Assembly: GCA_002189035.1 (NCBI GenBank) | Contig: NEEC01000014.1 | Coordinates: 2,978,501 to 3,042,500, forward strand | Reading direction: 5' to 3' | DNA length: 64,000 nucleotides | Origin: Utricularia gibba | Taxonomy: Eukaryota > Streptophyta > Magnoliopsida > Lamiales > Lentibulariaceae | Shown here: piece after piece, positions 24,201-34,100 of the stretch | Layout of the letters: each line of letters opens with the position of its first letter | How positions within the stretch are numbered: position 1 is the stretch's first letter | Position numbers and translations under genes: made by a program | Notes under the pieces: generated by a model | The model's input: the letters and a program-made list of their open reading frames with translations, nothing else | What the model was told of the DNA's origin: nothing | The model's database searches: none

Positions 24201-25370
24201 CAGATGCTTAACATTCAGCTCAAAATGAATGAATCGAAGGGGTGCCAGTGTGCATGTGAGGGTGTCACTCAAGCATACATGACAGTTTCTTCCTGAAAGG
24301 TGCATTTGAAGATTAAATGAGCAAGAGTAGCATATGCGTACCTCCAAAGAATATTGGTTGCCATCACTATATTTTTCCTTCCCTCTTTTTTTTCATCGTC
24401 TTCCTTATTTTTTTTCTTACAGAGATCGAGACTAGGGAAAGTTTAGAGTTCAACTCAGACAATTGTTACTTTCCCTCTTTGTATGTGAGTGTGGGCAATG
24501 CACTCCCCTCCTTATTCCTACAGGGGACCCTTCTACTCCTTTGAGTTGTCTTCATAACCTCCTTGTGTTCTTTACTCTACCGTCTACACACGCTCTTTCG
24601 TTGTGTGTTGCTTTTCAAGATGTGGGTCTCATCGCTTTTCTAGTGATGATGCTTTTCTGACCCCATTTGTTTTTGCTGTCTACTGATCTTGCCACAACAA
24701 GTCTTCCATGAAAGATCAAGATATGCTATTCTACTTGACAAAAAAATCTTGAATGCACCAATCCAACTACATTGAACATGTTGCTACTTCATGAAAATAA
24801 TCAAGGGAAAACATGCTCACTGGTTCATAAATAGCCATAAAAAAATTCATGCATTTCGTGCATCATGAAAAACATCCCATGCTTGTAAGAAAATTCCTCA
24901 ACCATTCACAAAATTCTCTTAACCATAACATTGCGCTACAAAATTACTCCTAACTTAGACTAATGCCATAAAAATAAAAATAAAAACAAAAATAAGAATA
25001 AAACTAAAGCAATACAGCGATGTTACTTAATTAGGGAGGAGTCCTTCACTCCCTGTTTGAGTTCTTTTACTTCCCGCCTATCATATATCATGTGAATCCT
25101 CTCCTTGCAGCAGCAATCTATCTCATTCCTTCGGGTCGTGGCTGTCTAATCAGAGGTATCTCTTTTTCCCTTCCATGGAGGTGCCTCCTCACAAAGTTGA
25201 AAAGAAATCCACTTCCTCATGCCCGAATTAGTCCAATAGTTTTAAGAAAATGAGCATTAAGAGGGGCTAGTTTCGTTTCTACATGCAAGAATTCCAACTC
25301 AAAAATTTTAACAGAGCATAACCTTTGAGCAAGAAAAGTAATAACATTACTGAACCCAAGATGGTTTATG
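24201..25370 (-). repeat. 3' untranslated region of an Athila-like element (R2 family)
   Basis: About 24201-24940 is homologous to 53095-53825 (CATGACAGTTTC.TCCTGAAAGG, TTAAATGAGCAAGAG.AGCATATGC, CTTTCCCTC/CTTGTATGTGAGTGTGGGCAATGCAC), where the same sequence sits next to an R2 LTR. It lies downstream, on the minus strand, of the env-like ORF at 25371, which is where an Athila 3' UTR should be. The R2 3' LTR itself is missing here. Plus-strand ORFs in this stretch are chance readings. Confidence 0.7.
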
Positions 25371-26104
25371 TTATTCCTCCGATATTTGCTCTACTAAAAT
25401 CGTCCCTAAATTCAAGGGTGTCTTGTGCAACAAGCACCAAATGACAAACAAATCACATTTGTACAGAGAATTAAATCCTAAGGCCCTACCAAAAAGTACA
25501 GCATAAACAAGCAAGTGGACATATCGCATAGCAGGGTCTGTAAATAAATCAGCTTTTGTCCCTTTGGATTTAAATTCTATCACATGTTGATCAGTTAAAA
25601 TTTCATAAACCTCTTCAGCATCAAAATCATCAGGGTAATCAAATATTGAGGTAGCAAATTCATGAGACTCAACATGGTGTTCTATACAAAAACCTAAAGC
25701 CACATTCCATTTAGCAATTGATAACGAGAAATTCTTTCCTAGCAATTTAAATGTGATGGACGGTTCAAATCACATAAGATGGACGGTAGAAGCAAATTCA
25801 TGCATTAATTCAACATAAGATGGACGGTTCAAATCACATAAAGCAAGCAGTGCAAAATCTCTAGAATTGAATGAACTTCTGTAAGTATGCCCAATTCTAC
25901 CAATATTTGGAAATCTATGGCCCGGCAAGGCAGCACCCTTGCCCCTTTTAGCTCATTGTACCTGGCTGTGAATTCTTCTTCATCAAAGTGTAGGTACTTG
26001 AGGTTGAGCATTTCGGCATGTTGCTTGAAGTAGGGGATGCCTTTGCTGGTCATTTTTCGTTGTGATTTCCCTTTTTCTTCCTCTTCAACCCTACCTGAAC
26101 TCAA
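25371..26104 (-). pseudogene. Athila-type downstream (env-like / ATHILA ORF) protein remnant
   Basis: Two readings lie one after the other: 26104-25829 (91 codons) and 25745-25371 (124 codons). The second contains KWNVALGF, IFDYPDDFDAEEVYEIL and a DPAMRYVHLLV...FGR block followed by LFVIWCLLHKTPLNLG. This pattern belongs to the conserved ATHILA ORF found after pol in Athila elements, whose role is uncertain and which has been discussed as env-like. A short stretch between them carries a direct duplication of GATGGACGGTTCAAATCAC (about 25755 and 25817), and no ATG-initiated full frame remains. It lies 3' of the integrase end, as in the family. Non-functional fragment. Confidence 0.7.
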
Positions 26105-26145
26105 AAATAGTGGAACAAGAACTTAATTTCTTCAGCCAAAAGATC

Positions 26146-26560
26146 TTAAACTTCTTCAACCAATCTGTTTTGAAGATTTTCATAAAAAATCTTCAACCTA
26201 TGCCCATTCACAATAAAACCTGTTTTAGTCTCTCCATCATACACCTCCACTGTTCCATTTGCAAAAACTTCCTTCACTACTAATGGTTCAATCCAACGAG
26301 ATTTGAGGTTCCTTGGATGTAACTTCAGCCCAGATTGAAACAGCAAAGTTTTCTGATCAACTTCAAAGGACCTCCTGGAAATATGCTTGTTGTGGTAACT
26401 TTTAGTCCTAGCTTTGAATAACTTTGAGCTTTCATAAGCATCATTCCTCAGCTCTTCCAGTCTAAGAGCTGTAATTTTCTTTGGCTTTCAGTGAGACTTT
26501 CATCAACGTTTAGCCTCTTCACTACCCACTAGGCCTTATGTTCTAATGCAGCTGATAACC
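26146..26560 (-). pseudogene. Athila-like Gypsy integrase C-terminus
   Basis: The minus-strand reading has LQLEELEELR.EAYESSKLF-type sequence (about 26400-26480, frame-broken), then LLFQSGLKLHPRNLKSRW and VVKEVFANGTVEVYDG and FIVNGHRLK. This is the C-terminal DNA-binding part of Athila/Tat-type integrases (compare GKLKSRWRGPYTIKKIYPNG in the element at 45290). The catalytic core is absent. The fragment abuts the 5S array at about 26560. Confidence 0.8.
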
Positions 26561-26569
26561 TGCAAGGTT

Positions 26570-26633
26570 TTCCATACTACTCTTTTCCAAGCATGCTTAA
26601 CTTCCCAGTTCTGATGGTATTCGATACATAAAC
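26570..26633 (-). pseudogene. 5S rRNA-like pseudogene, unit 1 (partial)
   Basis: On the minus strand it reads ATCAGAACTGGGAAGTTAAG and then CATGCTTGG, matching the central part of plant 5S rRNA including the internal promoter region. The 3' third is degenerate at the junction with the Athila fragment. Confidence 0.75.
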
Positions 26634-27024
26634 CATGCGTCGTGCTCCTCGGTTCGTGAAGCATAACTTTCAAACCACTTTCATCCATGTGACGCACAAC
26701 ACATCATTTTGAAACTCTTGGCAAGCCAAACACAAACTGGTGCGTTTGAGGGGTGCACAACGCTCGTACAAGTTTTAAAACTTAGTTGTAACAGTGCGCA
26801 GCATCGCAGCAGCCCGTGGTGAAAAAGACGTAGAAATTGCATATTTCAAATCCTAAGTTGGTGTGAATGAGGCAGCGAAGTACGAGGGGCAGGTAGGCGA
26901 TGAGGATCTGCGAAATTGGTATGCCACATAAGCCCGAGGAATTTTTACTCGACGCTGATGATCACGTCGTAACTTGCACTTTCACAACTGACAGCGTGCT
27001 GCTGGAAACCATATAAATAAATGA

Positions 27025-27143
27025 ATACAACACGAGAACTTTCCAGGGTGTCATCCATCCTAATACTACTCTCACCCAAGCATGCTTAACTTCGTAGTTT
27101 TGATTCTATTGGATGCCTAAATGCCGGTTTTATTGCACTTTAG
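27025..27143 (-). pseudogene. 5S rRNA pseudogene, unit 2
   Basis: Nearly the full 120-base length is present on the minus strand: AAAACTACGAAGTTAAGCAT, GCTTGGGTGAGAGTAGTATT, AGGATGGATGACACCCTGG and GTTCTCGTGTTG at the 3' end. The first 30 bases are strongly changed. Multiple substitutions disrupt stem pairing, so it is a pseudogene. On its 3' side lies a T-rich stretch on the minus strand. Confidence 0.85.
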
Positions 27144-27555
27144 TGTTGTTGCGCCACAAAGTAACCCATGTGTCATGCTGCTCGGTCCATGAAGCATAAC
27201 TTTCAAACCGTTTTGATCCATGTAATGCACAGCACATCATATTGAAGCTCCTTCCAAGCCCGGTGCAAAATGGTACGTTCGAGGGGCGCACAACGATCGT
27301 AGAATTATAAAATGTAGTTGTAACAGTGCGCACCATTGCAGCAGCCCGTGGTGACAAAGACATTGATATTGTGTATTGCAAATCCTAAGTTGGTGTGAAT
27401 GAGGCAGGGAAGTACGAGGGGCAGGTAGGCGATGAGGATCTGCGAAATTTGTATGCCACATAAGCCCAAGGAATTTTTACTTGACGCTGATGATCACGTC
27501 GTGACTTGCACGTTCACAACTGACAGCGTGCTGCCGGAAACTGTATAAATAAACG

Positions 27556-27673
27556 AATACAACATGAGAACTTTCAAGGGTGTCATCCATCCTATTACTA
27601 CTCTCGCTCAAGCATACTTAACTTCTTTGTTCTATTGGTATTCGATCCATAATTGCCAGTTTCTTCTCACTTT
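27556..27673 (-). pseudogene. 5S rRNA pseudogene, unit 3
   Basis: On the minus strand it reads AAAGAAGTTAAGTATGCTTG, AGCGAGAGTAGTAATAGGAT, GGATGACACCC and CTCATGTTG. It is more diverged than unit 2, with a conserved order of blocks. Confidence 0.8.
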
Positions 27674-28021
27674 AGCGGTGTTGCACTACCAAATAACCCA
27701 TAAATCATGCTGGTCGGTCTGTGAAGCATAACTTTCAAATCGCTTTGATCCATGTCATGCACTGCACATCATCCCGAAGCTCCTTGCAAGCCCGATGCAA
27801 AATGGTGCCTTTGAAAGGCCCCCAACGATCGTAGAAATTACAAAATGTAGTTGTGACAGTGCGCACGATCGCAACAACCCGTGGTGACAAAGACGTAGAA
27901 GTTGCGCATTGCAAATCCTAAGTTGGTGTGAATTAGGCAGCGAAGTATTAGGGGGCAGGTTGGCGACGAGGATCTGTGAAATAGGGATGCAACATCTGCC
28001 CGAGGAATTCTTACTCAACGC

Positions 28022-29068
28022 TGTGAATCCATATTGTGTGCCAACAGACGTTCCTCTCGGCACTGCACCTTCAAGCCCCACCAAACACACCCTACTGCTA
28101 GCTATTCAGAGTCTCCAGGAACAGGTTTCTACGCTTTCCACAAAGCTTGACACTCTCATGGCTTCTGCCTCACACTCCCGCATGCCTCATGACTAAGGTA
28201 CCTTCCGCTGCACTTGATGATGAGGACATCCTCAAAATTAAGTGTGGGGGAGGAGTTTATGTTTCTTTTTATTTTCTAGTATCTTCTGGGCATTAGGACT
28301 TATACGTCAAACTGTGTTGCATTTTTTTTTGTTTTTTGTGCTTCATGTTTTCTTTTTATTTTTGTTTTTATTTATGAAAAATCCCCACTATGCTCCTCAA
28401 GTATATTTGCTTCCATGAATAAGGCTAGAATTTTTAGGATTGATCATGCTTAGGTTCATGAATTCCTTACTGCTAGGAAAATACTTCAATTATTTTTCTT
28501 TCTAAATATCAAACTTTTGTTGCATGATTTAGGAAAGACCATACAATGGCTATGATTACATTTTCATTCCTTGTATATATTATGTTGTGAATAAATTTTT
28601 TCTGTTCCTATAATGATCAGATCGAGACCCAAAAAAATAAATAAATATATAAATAAATATACAAGGGATGCCAAAGTTAAGGATGTTTGGCGAAACCATG
28701 GCTAAAACCACATATAAGGTTTCGTAATCCAAACATTCTTCCCCAAAGTGGGGACCTGTATTTGAAAAAAAAAAAGAAGAAAAGAAAAGAGAAAAAGGTC
28801 TTAAGTCACTATAGTATATATTCTTTGTTGTTTTTACTTTGATGATCTTAGTGTATAAGTAGCCATTAGTTAAGTCTTTATCTGATGCAAGTGAACTTGA
28901 GTGGCTTGCCTTAATTTGATTGAAGGATAGGAAAAGAATTGAAGTAAACGTCTGTTGTAGGAACAATGTGCCTTAGTAATATATCATGACTTAGGTTCTA
29001 CCCTTTTTTTCGTGGACTGCTATGATTTTTATACTTGAGGACAAGCATGATTTAAGTGTGGGAGAATA
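28022..29068 (+). pseudogene. 3' end of an Athila-like element: ORF tail, 3' UTR and PPT
   Basis: Plus strand. The reading to 28193 ends with LLAIQSLQEQVSTLSTKLDT, a coiled-coil tail of the kind found at the end of the Athila downstream ORF. It is followed at about 28237 by TTAAGTGTGGGGGAGGAG, then a poorly conserved 3' UTR, then TTGAGGACAAGCATGATTTA and GTGTGGGAGAATA just before 29069, the purine-rich primer for plus-strand synthesis. This shows that the LTR at 29069 is a 3' LTR. The 5' part is cut by the 5S array junction. Confidence 0.7.
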
Positions 29069-29532
29069 TGTTAAGTGTCATTTTCTAGTTATTTATTAGG
29101 TATTATTATATGTTAATTATGTATTAAGACACCCAAATTAGGAGTCTTATTATTAAGTATTTGATTTTTATTAGAAAATTTCTATTTTCCAATTTTGTAT
29201 ATATTTTCTGTCTTTTTTCTCACACTTTGACCGAGACATGTAAGGAGATTGTCATGGAGTGTTGCAGGAGTATTGCAGGTGGTCATATTTTGACTTTTCG
29301 TGCCTTGTACGCGACTTGGAACGATTGTGGGCGGAAGACTGACACTGGTCAAGGCCCCTGACTTAGGACATGTCAGAGTCTGCAGAAATGATTGGGTGCT
29401 AAGTTACACGAAAAGGAAGTGTGGTGGCGCATACAAGACAGAAGGAATGATGGGAAAGGGATCCAAAGGAGTTAATGCACGTGGGAAGTGATATAAAAGC
29501 CACTTGTAGCACTTAGTTTCATGAGTAGCAGG
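29069..29532 (+). repeat. 3' LTR, family R3 (copy 3), left piece
   Basis: The sequence starts TGTTAAGTGTCATTTTC directly after the purine tract. It contains CTTGTACGCGACTTGG, GTCTGCAGAAATGATTGGG, GAAGTGATATAAAAGCC (TATA-like, 29484-29500) and stops after CATGAGTAGCAGG, where an R1 LTR is inserted. Confidence 0.8.
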
Positions 29533-31001
29533 TGTTAGTGTATGTGTTCTAGAGACAATCAGCTCATTGGCAAATCTTATCTTTTGATATTTACTTTCAA
29601 TTGTGATCAAATTTATATCATTGATAAAATCCTCTACTTGATCTATGTGCTATAGAAATTATGATGAGATCATAATCTGAGATCATAATGTGAGATTCTT
29701 CAAACACTCATGATCAAGTTAAAAACTCCCTAGCTAGAGTATTTGTGAAATGAGGATATCACAAATACGGATAAGCTGGCACACATTGAGTTCCCTAAAT
29801 TGTTTCAGCAATGGTTCTCACAATTGATGTAATGAGATTACTAGAACCTATGTGTGGGTGTCGATTAGAGAATCGATTCACTGGATGACTCATCTTCGAG
29901 ATACTACTATGGGAAGCTAACCAAGTGTCAGTAGCAAGATCTCAAATATGACAGTTGTGCAATTAAACTTAGACTTGAGGTCAACAAAGTTATCTTGATC
30001 TTAACCTCACATTTTCGCTCATTACTAATGGGAACCTAACCATGGCTTGCCTAGTATGGATGACTAGGGATGTGACTCCTTAAGGTTGGAGATAGTTGAT
30101 TGATCAATAAAGGAGTCATCACTCATGTTAGCAATGAGATCATATCTTATGTAATTGCATCAAAACCTAACAGTAAGTCCTGGGCCCAGGGTAATGACAC
30201 TCAAATTGTTTGAGTAGATCATTGAGTGTTAGTGCTTGAATGCAATTATAAGTTCGATACATCAGAAAGACACACACCCATGTTCTAATATCGAATGAGA
30301 TATAAGTATGATGAAAGCTGTTCATTGCATGGTTGCTGGTCATGGAAAGGCTCAATCAGTTCACCTGATTTTTCTGTAATCTTGGGGATCATGATATGTT
30401 GCTAGACATCACTCATGATCGATAATGATGGATTTGATTAATTAAGAGTTAATTAATAAATCCATTATTACGGCCTTGATTGAGGAAGCCTATAGGGTCA
30501 CACACAATAGTGGAGTCACTCATCGATATAAAATAGAATGACATAATTACATGAGATGTAATTGGTAAAGTGGATAAATTAAATAGAGAATTATTTTGAG
30601 ATTAATATTGATTAAACTCAAAATAAAAGATCTCATATAGATATGATTTGATATGTCAAAACATATCTATCGAAAAAGATTTAGATCTTGAGATCTGTTC
30701 CAAAAGGTCTTCGTGCTCTCTTAGACTAATTCACAAGGAGGCGTTTTTTTCTACTAGCACCTGAGAAATTCGACCAGCATTCAAGAGCCTTGAGAAGGTT
30801 ATCGACGGAGTGCTCCACGTGTGGATACCATAGAGGCCGTCTGCTATTGGCGGTTGGTGAACAACGGAGTCATCTGAAAGGTACTTTGAACATCCCTATG
30901 TCTGATGTATACCGTATTCCAAGATCTGCGTTGGGGGTTTCTCAAAATTTTTAAAATTCCGCTGCTTTTGAGACATACGATGTCTACGAGAAACCCAACT
31001 A
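29533..31001 (+). repeat. 5' LTR of a Copia element, family R1 (copy 3)
   Basis: The sequence runs TGTTAGTGTATG to AAACCCAACTA and is homologous over its whole length to R1 copies 1 and 2. It is followed immediately by a tRNA-iMet primer site, which sets the orientation and the class of the whole R1 family. Confidence 0.87.
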
Positions 31002-31013
31002 TGGTATCAGAGC
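31002..31013 (+). other. Primer-binding site (initiator tRNA-Met)
   Basis: TGGTATCAGAGC lies directly 3' of the LTR. It is complementary to the 3' end of plant initiator tRNA-Met and is used to prime minus-strand synthesis in most plant Copia elements. Confidence 0.9.
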
Positions 31014-31889
31014 GAGGTTGCAGAATACGTGTATACGTTAGAATCTTTTCTGATTTTGCGAGATGTTCTCGTATGTCGCCTTGCTAGTGAAAAGTTAAAA
31101 TCTTTGCTGATTTGCGAGATGTTCTCGTATGTTGCCTTGACGGCGATTATTGTGATAGCATGTGATTGCGAGATGTTCTCGTATGTAGCCTTGCTGGCGA
31201 TCATCATAATAGCATGTGATGCACGAAATCTGATTATGTTGGATTGTTTTGCTGCCCTAGGATGCACGAAATTTTATTGATGATTGATGCTTTCGAGAAT
31301 CATATCTTACGTGTATATGCGCAGCATGATGATGGTTTATATGTGAAAGTCGTGGGGCATGATGGCCTTTGCACGAATTTTGATTATGATGATCATATTG
31401 GTGAATTATCGATGCATATGATGTTTGATAATTTATTTCTGACCAAGGCATCTAGGGTCAATTAGGATTTTCGAGCTTTATGTATGAAAATCCATGGAAA
31501 TGATGCGTTATGAACGAAAGGGCAAGGGTTGTCAAGATGCCTATTTGATAGGATATTGATATCCATACTGCAAGAGTTGCATATGGAAAAATCCCCTATC
31601 AAATAATTAAGCTTATTCCTTCCACTAACATAAGGAGAACGACAGTCATTTTTAGTGCAGAGTTGTTGGCTACCATCAAGCTCTCCACTACACATGACAT
31701 GTTCGAATTATGGAATTAGATTTACGATGGGTTGGCTTAACTGATTTTATCAACTTATTGACTAAATCCAAGGTTGGTAAAATTGGAGGAAAGGTTGAGG
31801 TAAATAGTTTTTACATCAAGATTTGATGGCTCAATGATACAGTGGTTGTATGAGATATACAATTGGCATGAGATGACTACCTGTTTCAT
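31014..31889 (+). pseudogene. 5' leader and truncated start of the R1 Copia element
   Basis: The leader contains three units of about 55 bases (near 31058, 31114 and 31168), each with GCGAGATGTTCTCGTATGT. Downstream, broken readings such as LLATIKLSTTHDMFELWN (about 31655-31715) could be gag but are too short to place firmly. The element is cut near 31889, where R3 LTR sequence resumes. The remainder of the element and about 360 bases of the R3 LTR are missing, so one deletion removed both. Confidence 0.55.
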
Positions 31890-32117
31890 TCATTAAAGCC
31901 CAAGAACTACGTCCCCTAGTCAAGGCCCATCACTTAAGTTGTAACTTTTATTTCTGCATATTAAAAACCCCATTTTACAAAACCGTGACATTTTGTAGAA
32001 GTTTCTTACAAACACTTTTCACGAAAAACAACTCCCTGAGATCGATACTCGTACTACACTTTTTGTGTTTTATGTTTTATAAATATTTAAAATTTGTTGA
32101 GGAAACGACACGCAACA
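31890..32117 (+). repeat. 3' LTR, family R3 (copy 3), right piece
   Basis: CCCATCACTTAAGTTGTAAC, CATTTTGTAGAAGTTTC and AACTCCCTGAGATCGATACT match 24005-24200. It ends ..GACACGCAACA at 32117. The right flank is Copia integrase sequence on the minus strand. Confidence 0.8.
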
Positions 32118-32721
32118 GTCCACAAACATCTGTATGCACAAGTTCTAATTTCTCCTTCACTACTCAATCACTGGAATATAATGGCTTTCTAAATTGTTTA
32201 CCTTGATGGAAAAATTCACATATGGCATCAGCAAACTTGATGTCTTTCAATTCTAGTACTTCTTTATTCCTCTACAATATTTTCAGATTGTTGAAGCTAT
32301 AGTGTCCATAGCGTTTGTGCCAATAACTGCTTTGATCCTAAAGTGAGAAAATACAACTTGTATGATCGCTGACCGTGATTTGGTAGAGGTTGTAGGTGGT
32401 CAACACAGCATGGAATTCAATCTTCGTTTTTGGATCAGCAACTTTAACTTTAGTGGTTATACCACCAGCATCCTTTATCAATAGAATGTCAAAACCTTGC
32501 CTGCTCAATTGACCAAAGCTCAATAGGTTCTATTTGATGTTTGATGAAAAATAAACATCATCAACTTGAACAATTGCTTCTTTTAGCATGAGTAAAACGC
32601 TTCCTTTGTCCACAATGCCAATATTTTCACCAGTGCACGTGCTTACTTCCTTCCCAATCCTTTCAAGCTGGAGAAATGACTTTTTATCACAACATACATG
32701 ATAGGAGGCACCCGAATCCAA
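32118..32721 (-). pseudogene. Copia element Cop-b: protease, pre-integrase and integrase start
   Basis: Reading right to left: MDSGASYHVC at 32721-32692 is the aspartic protease active site (DSGAS). MSFGQLSRQGFDILL at 32523 and NLYQI are the GAG-pre-integrase region. HKRYGHYSFNNL and GKQFRKPLY follow, then LELVHTDVCG at about 32120-32150 opens the integrase core. The element is cut exactly there by the Athila-type R3 LTR; the rest of integrase, RT and RNase H is not found next to it. Stops are present (for example after residue 61 of the pre-integrase reading). Confidence 0.8.
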
Positions 32722-32753
32722 GCACCAACCTTTAGCATCTGTGACTTATGTCA

Positions 32754-33890
32754 TTAGAACACACTCATAATCACATGGATCTTCAAAAGATATTTCTGGC
32801 TCGTCTTCAAAGTAGGTAAAGGATGCATGTGATTTTTCATCTCTCGAAGTAGCCTTCTTGTTATCATTGAATTTAACATTCCACATACCTTGTGAAGGTG
32901 GCCTCTTTGATTGCATTTCGTGCACAAAGCATCAGGCTTCCACCAGCAAAACTCATTCTTGTGATTCTGTTTGTTGCAATGCTTGCAAGCATTTGTGCTT
33001 AAAGTCCAACAATTCTCACTCTTGTGGTTGCATTTATCACAATGGCTAGACTTCTGATTACCCATGGTTGAAGTTGAGATTGATGTTGTTGATTGTTTGA
33101 TGGCTGTAGACTTCACATCCTTGACATTGTTAGGTGTTTGGAGAGCATTTTGGTTTGTATTCAAATTCTGCATTTTGGTGAGGAGAGCAGCTTCACCATA
33201 AGTTTTCTCAAACTCATAACCATCTTTTAGTTCCAATCTCTTTTCTGTAGATTGCAACTCAATCATAAACTCTCTAAATGTTGGCTCTGGTGTAACAGGA
33301 TATTCAGAATACAGTTGATGGAGCTTTCCTTCAATATTGTTAAGGATTTTTTTTTTCTGTCTCAAGTGCACATTACTTTGGCTCGAATCTTGTAGGTAGG
33401 CTCATGATTGCCTTGCTCATCACCTTTTTATCCTCAAGTTTTTCCCCCAATCCTCGAATCTCCTTCACAAGCTTTGCAGTACGTTCATAATAGACTTGTA
33501 TGGTTTCATTGTCTAACATTTTGTTCCTCTCAAGATACTTCAGCTTGTTTTTGCATATTATCTCTCTGAGTTTGACATCACCATCATAATGGGATTTGAG
33601 AGAATCTCATATTTCTTTCGCTGATTGACACTCTGCAATATCATCAAACATATGTTCAGAAATGGCTTGATATAAGGCATCCATTGCTTCATCTTTTTTC
33701 TATTGAAGATACTCAGCTTCCTTTTGTTGTTATGATGTAATAGCCGGTATCTCCCCTTTTCAACAACATCCCAAATCTTTCTTACTCGAAGGTAACTACG
33801 CATCTTTTTAACCCAACTTCCATACTTAGAACCATCTAATATTGGAGGTCCCCTACCATATGCCATCATAGCCACTATTTGACAAGCTTC
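32754..33890 (-). pseudogene. Copia element Cop-b: gag with three zinc knuckles
   Basis: Gag is the nucleocapsid that packages element RNA. The N-terminal part (about 33875-33750) has PPILDGSKYGSWVKKMRSYL and KIWDVVEKG, typical of the plant Copia gag start. The 205-codon reading 33371-32754 carries a first, shortened knuckle at residues 111-121 (C-x2-C-x-H-x4-C), and two canonical CX2CX4HX4C knuckles at 129-142 and 150-163. Between the two readings the frame is shifted and stopped. One or two knuckles are usual in plant Copia gag. Not functional as it stands. Confidence 0.82.
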
Positions 33891-33970
33891 GAGTTGATAC
33901 TTGGTAAACCACTAAGTGGAAAAGGCATAACGGTAAATAAAATACCGAAACGAACACAGGTTTGAGAACC

Positions 33971-34100
33971 TTACTGCTCTAATACCATGTTGGTGCAAGA
34001 AAAATAGAGTCGTTTTTCATCCAAAGTGATCTCATAAGAATTATCCCTTTGTTCCTTTCTAAAACTCTATTTTTCTTGCATCAACATGGTATCAGAGCGT
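33971..34100 (-). repeat. Cop-b 5' LTR remnant with primer site, capped by an inverted LTR-end/primer-site copy
   Basis: On the minus strand the primer site TGGTATTAGAGC (about 33974-33985) follows an LTR end ..TTTTTCTTGCACCAACA. About 70 bases further, on the plus strand at 34066-34100, TTTTTCTTGCATCAACA is followed by TGGTATCAGAGC. The two 34-base arms match at 32 positions in inverted orientation. The LTR is thus reduced to about 110 bases. See findings. Confidence 0.75.

Larger units (their letters stand above)
26565..28021 (-). repeat. Relic 5S rDNA tandem array (three units)
   Basis: Three 5S-like genes in the same orientation are separated by homologous spacers; the CCAAGCATGC block recurs after 489 and 532 bases. 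Each spacer contains AAATCCTAAGTTGGTGTGAA, a GAGGCAGCGAAGTACGAGG-like block, GATCTGCGAAATTGGTATGC, CCCGAGGAATTTTTACT and GACAGCGTGCTGC. The third unit breaks off within its spacer at about 28021. Spacers common to every unit argue for a true 5S rDNA array rather than a Cassandra-type 5S-bearing LTR pair. Confidence 0.78.

Noticed and set aside
26565-28021. Cassandra-type TRIM retrotransposon (5S sequence in LTRs)
   Set aside because: Three units with homologous spacers of about 370-410 bases and no LTR ends, primer site or purine tract; a 5S rDNA array fits better.
27909-28196. A single 95-codon plus-strand gene
   Set aside because: Its first third lies in 5S spacer DNA; only the part after about 28022 belongs to the Athila-like 3' end.
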